64,000 nt of DNA from Caldilineaceae bacterium (GTDB taxonomy: Bacteria; Chloroflexota; Anaerolineae; Caldilineales; Caldilineaceae). The notes beneath the pieces were generated by a model that worked only from the letters and a program-made list of their open reading frames with translations, ran no database searches and was not told the DNA's origin. Position numbers and translations under genes: made by a program. Shown here piece after piece: positions 43,373 to 50,830 of the stretch; positions within the stretch are counted from its first letter, which is position 1, and each line of letters opens with the position of its first letter. The DNA lies in assembly GCA_022821585.1 (NCBI GenBank), contig JAJEDI010000011.1:1-64000 (forward strand), written 5' to 3'.

Positions 43373-46347
43373 AGTTGGGGTTACGGCTCGCATTTATGTT
43401 GATTGCGCTGCTTTTCCTGTTGCAGATCGTTTCGGTTTCGGCGCAGGAGAGTGGCTATACATACATTGTGCAGCCGGGCGACAGCTGGCCGCTGGTGGCG
43501 CAACGGGTGGGCCTGACAGTGAACCAGTTGCAAGAGGCGAACCCTGATTCCGTCCGTCCGAACGGATGGTTGATTGTCGGCGAGAGCCTTTTCATCCCAT
43601 GGAGTCCGGATGGAAATGAGGAGTATTACATCGTTCAACGGGGAGAAGGCTGGATCTCAGTGGCCGAGAAGTTTGGCGTGCCCGTCAATCTTTTGCAGGC
43701 TGCGAATCCCAAATCAGTACGTCCCAATGAATCGCTGCTAGTAGGGGAGAGGCTCTTGATCCCGGCGGGCCTGGTAACTCCGACAGGCGTGCCGACCCCG
43801 GAGCCGACGGTCGCGCCAGTTGAAACGCAGGAAGCGCGGCAGGTAGAGGCGCAGGCAGAGGGACCCTCTCCTATTGTAACGCCAACGCCCGTCCTGGATC
43901 TCCTGTCCCTGCTTTCGTCAGACGGTGATCCAGAACCCTTTTTCATGCCCCGCATCAGCCTGCCCTTGCCAAGGCGCGTGACCCTTCCCCCGTGTCCAGA
44001 CACGCAGGATGGACTTGGCCAGACTCTAACGGATCTCTTCAGGATTCCGACGTACAACCGCCATGCACAGCTGACTTCATTTCTGGGGGATTGCGGCGTC
44101 GAGTTTCGCTTACTGGTTAACGCCGATCTCACTTCCGATGACGTGGATGACGCCGTTCTCGTGTTCGCTAGTACCGAAGATAGCCGAAATAGTGCAGATC
44201 CCGGACGAGGGAGCAGGACTGAGGCAGATCAACAGGAGCTGGTGATTCTGGATGGGGGAGAAGGCCACTCTCTCAGCTATAAGATCGCCGCGACCGGGGC
44301 AATCGATTTGCTGGCAACCCAGGACATTAACGCCGACGGTTTGACCGACGTCGTTTGGACGGATACGGTATGCGGACCGAGTTCCTGTTTCGTCACGGTG
44401 CAGGTTCGCAGTTGGGATGGCATGGCTTGGCAGGATTGGACCAAAGGTACAATTACAATGGCTGGCGCTAACGTATCGTTGACCCCCAGCGACAAGCCGG
44501 GCAGGCCCAATGAGATTCGGCTGACAGGTGGCCAGTACGCCGGTGCCGATGCCGGGCCGCAGCGCGCGCGGCTCGCGGTGTGGGCGAGCACTGACGGCGC
44601 GCCATACGCCTTAAGCAGTGAAAGAATGATGCCTAGCCACTGCCTTTACCATACAGTAATTGATGCCAACCACGCCATGGCCACCGAGTTGTATCTCGAA
44701 AAGGCACAGTGGCTCTATACCGACGCTGCTGAAAACCAGAACTGGCAGGCGTGCGGTGACCGGAGCAACGAGCTTGCCGAATTGCGCAGCTTCGCCCTTT
44801 TCCGCCTTGCTCTGATCGCGGGCTATGAGTCAAAGCCTGACCTGGCCGCGGAACGAGTGGAGAGACTCGCGTCCACGTACGAGAGGCAGATATATGCGGA
44901 AGTTGGCGTGCGGTGGCTGGCGGCGTACCGGCAGAGCGGTGATGCCAGGACGGCTTGCGAAGCCGTCAACAATTTCGCTGCGTCTAACTCTGAGGTTGTA
45001 AATATACTGTCCGACTACGGTTACGCCAATCCTACCTTTACGGCCGAAGACGTTTGCCCATACCTTGAGTTCAAGCAGGACGAAGAGCCGGAGCCCCGCC
45101 AGACTGAGTCCGAAGGACTGCCGCTCTGTCCGGAAAATGTGTCAGAGTATCTCTCGGCCCTTCCTGAGGTCATAAATGAGATCACTGGGGGACAGGGCAC
45201 GGTCGCAGATTCAGATGGTGAGAGGCAGGAAAGTGGGATCCTGAAGCTGAGGATCTTCCTCGACGCCTGGCTGCAGGCCTGTGATGCGGTGGGCAACGGG
45301 CGGGGAGGACTGCTCATCTACGATCTGAACCAGGATGGGCTGAAAGACGTTATTGCGATGCCGTCAAATGTCAGCGATGAGGGGTACGGACCAGGCGGGG
45401 CTGACGGTGTTGTGCTAGTTCTGCATCAGCGGGGTGACGGCAGCTTTGAGGCTGTTTACACACCGGAAATTGAGGGGTTGCCCAGCATTCTGGGTATTGG
45501 TGATGCAAACGGAGATGGCCGGGCCGAGTTATTCTGGCAGCTGGAGCGTTGCACTACGTTTTGTCTGTTGACAGTGGAAGCAGTCACTTGGGACAGCGAA
45601 ACGGGCGCCTACCAGTCCGTGATCGGGCCGGGGGCCACGATCGCAGAGGGAACTGTCCTGATTGACATTGCCGAAGACGAGTCATCTGATCTTCCCCGTG
45701 TCCGTCGTCTCTGGTTCAGCGGCGGTGTCAGTGGCAGAGAGGAGAAGGGTCTGGTTATACCGCACACGGAGATCTGGTACAGCATGGACGGCTCGCCTCT
45801 GCGTAGACACACGTGGTCCTATGACCGCGCGAACGACGCCAGCAACTGCCTGGGGCTGCGCTTGATCGAGGCGAATATTGCGCTGCAATCGGCGGGCCCA
45901 GAGGGGAACCCTACGAGCTATGCGACGGCGATCGAGTTGTATAGAGATGCCCTGGAGTCGCCAGATTTGCAGCCATGCAGCGTTCAGGGGACGAATCCGG
46001 AGGAGGAGGAGGCGCTTTTGCGAGGGCTCGCCAATTTCCGGCTTGTGCAGGTACTGACCCTTAACAACCAGCGGTCAGAGGCTGAGTCTCTGCTGGAAAC
46101 GCTGGAAGAAGAATATCCGGAGAACCGATACACGGAAGCGGCGGGCGCCTGGCTGGCCGCCTACACTTCAGTCCCTAACCCCGTGGCGGCCTGCGCTGCA
46201 GTGATGTCGATTTTCCTGGACAGCCCGGAACTCTGGCAGATCACCGAAGAGTTTGGGCGGGATCACCCGTCGCTGAACATGCGCCAGGTCTGCTACGCCC
46301 CGAACAGCGGCGAGGAGTTTGAGTTCCGACTCACTCCGAACTGGTAA
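43369..46347 (+). CDS. Secreted protein with two LysM domains and duplicated Ca-loop/TPR-like modules
   Basis: This 992-residue protein has a signal peptide (cleavage near SVSAQ, residue 26). Two LysM domains follow (about 30-77 and 84-132; YTYIVQPGDSWPLVAQRVGL and YYIVQRGEGWISVAEKFGV), then a Thr/Pro/Glu linker. The rest is two copies of one module (about 210-590 and 595-990). Each has acidic loops such as DINADGLTD, DLNQDGLKD and DANGDGRAE, like FG-GAP or EF-hand loops, and a helical end with WLAAY....AC.AV. LysM suggests binding to glycans of the cell surface. It is probably outside the membrane; function unknown. Confidence 0.82.
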   Translation: MKLGLRLAFMLIALLFLLQIVSVSAQESGYTYIVQPGDSWPLVAQRVGLTVNQLQEANPDSVRPNGWLIVGESLFIPWSPDGNEEYYIVQRGEGWISVAEKFGVPVNLLQAANPKSVRPNESLLVGERLLIPAGLVTPTGVPTPEPTVAPVETQEARQVEAQAEGPSPIVTPTPVLDLLSLLSSDGDPEPFFMPRISLPLPRRVTLPPCPDTQDGLGQTLTDLFRIPTYNRHAQLTSFLGDCGVEFRLLVNADLTSDDVDDAVLVFASTEDSRNSADPGRGSRTEADQQELVILDGGEGHSLSYKIAATGAIDLLATQDINADGLTDVVWTDTVCGPSSCFVTVQVRSWDGMAWQDWTKGTITMAGANVSLTPSDKPGRPNEIRLTGGQYAGADAGPQRARLAVWASTDGAPYALSSERMMPSHCLYHTVIDANHAMATELYLEKAQWLYTDAAENQNWQACGDRSNELAELRSFALFRLALIAGYESKPDLAAERVERLASTYERQIYAEVGVRWLAAYRQSGDARTACEAVNNFAASNSEVVNILSDYGYANPTFTAEDVCPYLEFKQDEEPEPRQTESEGLPLCPENVSEYLSALPEVINEITGGQGTVADSDGERQESGILKLRIFLDAWLQACDAVGNGRGGLLIYDLNQDGLKDVIAMPSNVSDEGYGPGGADGVVLVLHQRGDGSFEAVYTPEIEGLPSILGIGDANGDGRAELFWQLERCTTFCLLTVEAVTWDSETGAYQSVIGPGATIAEGTVLIDIAEDESSDLPRVRRLWFSGGVSGREEKGLVIPHTEIWYSMDGSPLRRHTWSYDRANDASNCLGLRLIEANIALQSAGPEGNPTSYATAIELYRDALESPDLQPCSVQGTNPEEEEALLRGLANFRLVQVLTLNNQRSEAESLLETLEEEYPENRYTEAAGAWLAAYTSVPNPVAACAAVMSIFLDSPELWQITEEFGRDHPSLNMRQVCYAPNSGEEFEFRLTPNW

Positions 46348-47386
46348 TGACCGGCGAGCCGGCGGCCATAGCCTCCAGCAGCATCATGCCGAAACCCTCA
46401 TACAGGCTGGGGAAGAGAACGGCCGCGGCGCCGGCATAGAGCAGTTCCTTGTCTTCCTCCTCCACCCAACCGATGAAGCGCACATGATCGTTTAGTTCGA
46501 GTCGGCGGACGAACCTCTGCGGATCCGGGAAGAAGGCCGTATCCGAAGCCGGCAGCTTGCCCGCTACGACCAGCTTGACGGCCGGATCGCCGCCGAGATC
46601 TAGGTATCGGCGATAGGCGCGCACAATTCCCAATACGTTCTTGCGCACGTCAAAGCCCCCGAGATAGAGAAAGTAGCGGTCAGGCAAGGAATACTTGCGC
46701 GCTACCTGAGTGATGCGGGAGAGCGTTGGACCGTCTTCCACTTGAGCCGCGTCATCACCTTCCCTGTTCGGTCCATGATAAACCGCTGTTACGCGCTCGT
46801 GCGGCAGGCCGAGATGACGTACTATGTCCCTTTTGCTGGCCTCGCTAACGGTAACAGCGGCGGTGCAGCGCCGGGCCGAGGTGGAGACAAGCTTGGTATA
46901 GAGCCGGCCGGTCCATCCCCCGCGATACGGAGGCAGAAGAAGAGGGATCAGATCGTGGACGGTGACAACTGTAGGCACGGGTTGCCACAGGGGAGCGGCC
47001 CAGTAGGGAACGAACAAGAGATCCGCGCCAAGACTGCGGGCGCAGCGGGGTACGGTCACCTGTTCCCAGTAGAGTTTTGCCAATTGCCGGGGGAGGGGTG
47101 GAGGCGGGGATTGGATTACGCTTAGCTGAGAATCGTACGCTGCCAGTGCAGTGAGATGTTCGCAGTCTATAGGGGTACGGGGTAGAAGCAGAGTATACCT
47201 GGCATGTTCATTGTTGTTCGCCCTCTGTTCCGGGTCAAGTGGCTGAGCAAGGCCCGAACTGTCAGCGCCCTCAGTTACCCGAAATCTGTCATTCAGGGCC
47301 GCCAGATGGGGCAGCAGTCGGTGAAGATACTGGCCGCTGCCGGTATCGGGTTGGCCCCAAAACCAGCCACTGACGACGACGTGCAT
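46331..47386 (-). CDS. Glycosyltransferase family 4 protein, C-terminus shortened
   Basis: This 351-residue protein has the GT-B fold: TVVTVHDLIPLLLPPYRGG, VTVSEASKRDIVRHLG, YFLYLGGFDVRKN and the donor-site EX7E motif in PSLYEGFGMMLLEAMAAG. It stops at PVITSSE, where GT4 enzymes normally continue about 50-60 residues through SSLPEVVGDAA-like sequence. The stop falls 17 bases inside the end of the convergent LysM gene, so the LysM end has replaced the tail. Activity is possible but doubtful. It would transfer a sugar from a nucleotide donor at the inner membrane. Confidence 0.8.
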   Translation of the reverse strand: MHVVVSGWFWGQPDTGSGQYLHRLLPHLAALNDRFRVTEGADSSGLAQPLDPEQRANNNEHARYTLLLPRTPIDCEHLTALAAYDSQLSVIQSPPPPLPRQLAKLYWEQVTVPRCARSLGADLLFVPYWAAPLWQPVPTVVTVHDLIPLLLPPYRGGWTGRLYTKLVSTSARRCTAAVTVSEASKRDIVRHLGLPHERVTAVYHGPNREGDDAAQVEDGPTLSRITQVARKYSLPDRYFLYLGGFDVRKNVLGIVRAYRRYLDLGGDPAVKLVVAGKLPASDTAFFPDPQRFVRRLELNDHVRFIGWVEEEDKELLYAGAAAVLFPSLYEGFGMMLLEAMAAGSPVITSSE

Positions 47387-47441
47387 CGGAATCCCAAAAG
47401 ACGGCTAATGGAAAGCAGGTTGCCGGGCGACAAGACTGCCG

Positions 47442-48434
47442 CTATGCCGTAGCCGCTGCCGTTCTAGCCCACTCTACGGTGCGGCGCAGACCCTCCCGGA
47501 GGTCGACTTCGGCTTCCCATCCTAACTCCTTCCCGGCCTTGGAACAGTCCAACCAGGTAGCTCGCACTTCGCCGGCAGGACGGGGGAGATGGCCGGGTTT
47601 GCGGCCGTACCCGGTCAGATCCGCGAGCAGCCGGTAGAGGGTGTTGATATCGGTAGGGAGGCCTGTGCCTACATTGTAGGTGCCAGTCAATTCACTGGTG
47701 AGAGCGAGAATGTTAGCCCTGGCGACATCGTCAACGTAGACGAAGTCGCGCTGCTGGCCGCCGTCGCCGGTTATGTAAGTGGCTTGATCGGCCAGCATTG
47801 CGCCGGAAAATATGGCAACGACGCCAGCCTCGCCTTTGGCATCCTGGCGGGGACCGTAGACGTTGGCGTAGCGCAGGATTACGTAGGGTAGGCCATAATT
47901 CTGATGGTATAGCTCGATATAGTGCTCGCAGCTGAGCTTGTTGGCGCCATAGTTGTCCTTGGGCTGCGGGCGACTCTCCTCTGTGAATGGGAGAGACGGA
48001 GAACCGGCAGCCTGTCCGCCAGATCCGTCGCTTTCAGCCCTGGACTCTTTCGGTGGCCGACCTTCTCCATAGACTGCGCCGCCGGTACTGGCAAAGATGA
48101 ATTTGGAGCAGTCATATTCTTTCACCAGTTCCAGCAGATGCAAGGTACCGATTATGTTGACCTCGGCATAGGTGATGGGGTCTTCCATGCTTTCGCGCAC
48201 GTTTGCAAGGGCGGCCTGGTGCACCACGGCCTGAGGACGTTCGGCCGCGAAGAGTTCGGCAAGGCCGGATCGGTCGCGAATGTCCACCTCATAGAGGGGA
48301 ATATCGGCGGGGAGATTGGCAGGTCTGCCGGTTCGCAGACTGTCGGCGGCAACGACCTCGTAGCCGGCCTTGCGAAGCCAGCACACGATGTGGCTGCCGA
48401 TAAAGCCTGCTCCGCCCGTAACCAGAGTTTTCAC
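47442..48434 (-). CDS. NAD-dependent nucleotide-sugar epimerase (GalE-like)
   Basis: This 330-residue extended SDR protein has NAD loop GGAGFIGSH (7-15), the ASTGGAVYGE serine block, and catalytic YGANK. The strand HQAALANVRESMEDP is typical of UDP-glucose 4-epimerase and related enzymes. It lies 55 bases upstream of the shortened glycosyltransferase on the same strand. A 15-residue Gly/Ser-rich insert (around ESRAESDGSGGQAAGSP) between the serine and tyrosine is unusual. The exact sugar is undecided. Confidence 0.85.
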   Translation of the reverse strand: MKTLVTGGAGFIGSHIVCWLRKAGYEVVAADSLRTGRPANLPADIPLYEVDIRDRSGLAELFAAERPQAVVHQAALANVRESMEDPITYAEVNIIGTLHLLELVKEYDCSKFIFASTGGAVYGEGRPPKESRAESDGSGGQAAGSPSLPFTEESRPQPKDNYGANKLSCEHYIELYHQNYGLPYVILRYANVYGPRQDAKGEAGVVAIFSGAMLADQATYITGDGGQQRDFVYVDDVARANILALTSELTGTYNVGTGLPTDINTLYRLLADLTGYGRKPGHLPRPAGEVRATWLDCSKAGKELGWEAEVDLREGLRRTVEWARTAAATA

Positions 48435-48745
48435 GAAGCGCTCCTGTACGGTAAGTTCCGATTCAGAGACTTCAGTATAAGGAGTTCACGCGGTTTGCGA
48501 AAATCAGGCTCGTTGCATGGAACTGCCTGCGACCATCCATGAGCCATCGTGACTTAGTGTTTTGTCAAGGGGGAAGAGTACCCCTTAGGGGCCGAAGGCC
48601 GCCTGGAATCTCTGCTGGGCCATTCCCGGCATTTGCGTTTCCAACAGGCAGCCGTATACTTTCTAACTTTGGTGGCAGACGGTGTGTCGATTCACTAGCT
48701 TGAAGTCAAAGTACGATTTCCAGTGCAGGAGGAGACGGGTAGGGA
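48435..48745. other. Divergent intergenic region before the SsnA-like gene
   Basis: These 311 bases hold a candidate promoter at 48633-48660 and two short arm pairs, CCCC-TTA-GGGG and GGCC-GAA-GGCC, near 48585-48605. AGGAGGAG and GGTAGGGA lie before the ATG at 48746. No gene remnant was seen. Confidence 0.4.
48633..48660 (+). promoter_or_regulatory. Sigma-70-like promoter for the SsnA-like gene
   Basis: TTGCGT (48633-48638), 16-base spacer, TATACT (48655-48660). The leader would be about 80 bases. Same -10 hexamer as before the LysM gene and the first terminase-small-like gene. Confidence 0.38.
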
Positions 48746-50074
48746 ATGCTAATACATGGCGCGACCGTTATCACATTTGACAATTCCAACCGCATTCTGG
48801 TAGATGGCGGTGTCTTCGTACGCGGCGACGAAATCGTGGACGTCGGCGAGAGCGGGACTTTGCTGAACCGCTATCCTGAGGCCGAGAGGTGGGATGCGCA
48901 GGGTATGCTGCTGATGCCAGGCATGATTTGCGCTCATACGCACTTCTATGGGGCTTTTGCCAGAGGGATGTATATTCCCGGGGAGCCGGCCAAGGACTTT
49001 CCGGAGATTCTGCAGAAGCTGTGGTGGCCGCTGGATCGGTCGCTGGATCTGGTAGGGGTGCAGAGTTCAGCGGAGGTCTGCCTTGTGGATGCCATCCGCA
49101 ACGGCACGACGACTCTAATCGACCACCACGCCAGCCAGAATGCGATCGACGGAAGCTTGGACTCCATCGCTGCGGCCGTAGAGGCCAGCGGACTGCGGTC
49201 TGTGCTCTGTTATGAGGTGACGGACCGAGACGGTCCTGAGGCGGCGCGGGCCGGGATTCGCGAGAACGTACGCTTTGCGAGGGCGGTGCGCGGTTCGTCC
49301 CTAGCGGAGCGCGTGGCCGCCACTTTTGGCTTGCACGCCAGCATGACTCTCTCGGACGAGACGCTGGAGGCCTGCCGCGCGGAGAGCAGCCGGTTTCATG
49401 TTCACGTTGCGGAACATCCGGCTGACGCCTGGGACAGCCTGAGCCGCAGCGGCAAACGCACGGCGGAGAGATTGCACGCGTTCGGCATCACAGGGGACGA
49501 AAGCATCTTTGCCCATTGCGTTCATATCGACAGTTGGGAAATGGCATTGTTGAACGAGACGGGGACATTCGTATCGCACCAACCCCGCTCTAATATGAAC
49601 AACGCAGTGGGCGCTGCCGATGTGCCGGCGATGCTGCGGAGAGAGATGCCGGTCGTACTCGGAAACGACGGTTTCAGCAATGACATGTTTGCCGAGATGA
49701 AGGTGACCGATCAGCTGCACAAAGTTTCCAGCGGCGACCCTCGAACGCTGGGCGCGGATAAGGTGCTGGAGATGGCGGTATACAACAACCGCAGGCTGGC
49801 ACGCACTTTCTTTGAGAAGCCGCTGGGGATTTTGGCACCCGGGGCATGCGCGGACCTCATACTGCTCGACTACTATCCCACGACGCCTCTGATCGGCGAC
49901 AACCTGCCGTGGCACATCCTGTTCGGCATCAGCGGCGGGCACGTGCACAGCACCATCTGTCATGGCCGGGTGCTGATGCGCGACCGGCAACTGCTGACGC
50001 TGGATGAGGCGGAGATCAGCGCGCGCAGCCGGGAGCGTGCGCATGAGACTTGGGAGAGGTTCTGGCAATCGTGA
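48746..50074 (+). CDS. SsnA-like amidohydrolase
   Basis: This 442-residue protein, the same length as E. coli SsnA, has N-terminal metal motif HTHFYGAFARGM, then HVHVAEH, HCVH and the aspartate in VLGNDGFSND. It belongs to the amidohydrolase TIM-barrel group with guanine deaminase and chlorohydrolases. SsnA is usually linked to purine or xanthine breakdown with selenium enzymes; none is coded here. The frame ends 37 bases before NpdG, so the two are likely co-transcribed. Confidence 0.78.
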   Translation: MLIHGATVITFDNSNRILVDGGVFVRGDEIVDVGESGTLLNRYPEAERWDAQGMLLMPGMICAHTHFYGAFARGMYIPGEPAKDFPEILQKLWWPLDRSLDLVGVQSSAEVCLVDAIRNGTTTLIDHHASQNAIDGSLDSIAAAVEASGLRSVLCYEVTDRDGPEAARAGIRENVRFARAVRGSSLAERVAATFGLHASMTLSDETLEACRAESSRFHVHVAEHPADAWDSLSRSGKRTAERLHAFGITGDESIFAHCVHIDSWEMALLNETGTFVSHQPRSNMNNAVGAADVPAMLRREMPVVLGNDGFSNDMFAEMKVTDQLHKVSSGDPRTLGADKVLEMAVYNNRRLARTFFEKPLGILAPGACADLILLDYYPTTPLIGDNLPWHILFGISGGHVHSTICHGRVLMRDRQLLTLDEAEISARSRERAHETWERFWQS

Positions 50075-50111
50075 CGGCCGGCGCTACTGCTTTGAGAAAG
50101 GGGAGACCGCA

Positions 50112-50777
50112 ATGACCAAACCAACGCTTGCCGTAATAGGTGGTACGGGCGAGGAGGGTTCGGGCCTGGCTTTACGCTGGGCAGCGGATGGATATTCGGT
50201 TCTGATCGGAAGTCGCAGCCGCGAGCGAGCCGTTGCCGCGGCGGCAGAGCTGAGGTCGATGTTGCCGCCTGAATTCCCGGCGCGAATCAGCGGCGATTCC
50301 AACGCAGGGGCCGCGGTGGCAGCGGATGTGATAATCCTCAGTGTCCCATACAGTTCCCAAACCGGAATCCTGGAGCAGATCCGGGCGGGTTGCCAGGGAA
50401 AAACGGTCGTCAGCGTGGTGGTACCCTTGAAGCCGCCGCGGGTGAGCCGGGTATGGCGTCCACCGGGCGGGTCGGCAGCGGAAGAGGCGCAGGCGCTCTT
50501 GGGAGAAGGGGCGCGCGTCGTGGCTGCCTTTCAGAATATCAGCGCTACTCATTTGAAGGAGCTGGAGCACACGGTCGACTGCGATATCCTCGTGACGGGT
50601 GACGACAAAGCGGCAAAGCAGACGGCGATAGAACTGGCGCGTGCGGCGGGCATGCGGGGTATCGACGCGGGTCCGCTGTTAAACAGCAGCGTTAGCGAAG
50701 GGTTGACCGCGTTGCTCATCGGAATCAACATCCGCAATAAAGTGAAGGGCAGCGGCATCCGGATCACGGGCGTGTAA
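50112..50777 (+). CDS. npdG: F420-dependent NADP(H) oxidoreductase (NpdG)
   Basis: I start at ATG 50112 with GGGGAG before it; the open frame starts 36 codons earlier inside the amidohydrolase. The 221-residue protein has the NADP loop GGTGEEGSGLALRW and SRSRERA. The AFQNISATHLKELEH, CDILVTGDD and GLLNSSVSEGLTALLIGIN-type blocks match the NpdG family (here GPLLNSSVSEGLTALLIGIN). NpdG passes hydride between NADPH and cofactor F420. No F420 biosynthesis gene was seen nearby. The presence of F420 supports an actinobacterial, archaeal or Chloroflexota host. Confidence 0.85.
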   Translation: MTKPTLAVIGGTGEEGSGLALRWAADGYSVLIGSRSRERAVAAAAELRSMLPPEFPARISGDSNAGAAVAADVIILSVPYSSQTGILEQIRAGCQGKTVVSVVVPLKPPRVSRVWRPPGGSAAEEAQALLGEGARVVAAFQNISATHLKELEHTVDCDILVTGDDKAAKQTAIELARAAGMRGIDAGPLLNSSVSEGLTALLIGINIRNKVKGSGIRITGV

Positions 50778-50830
50778 CAACAGGGCCGTCGAAGAGCCGT
50801 CTTACCAGTAGTAGTCCACCAACAACGATC

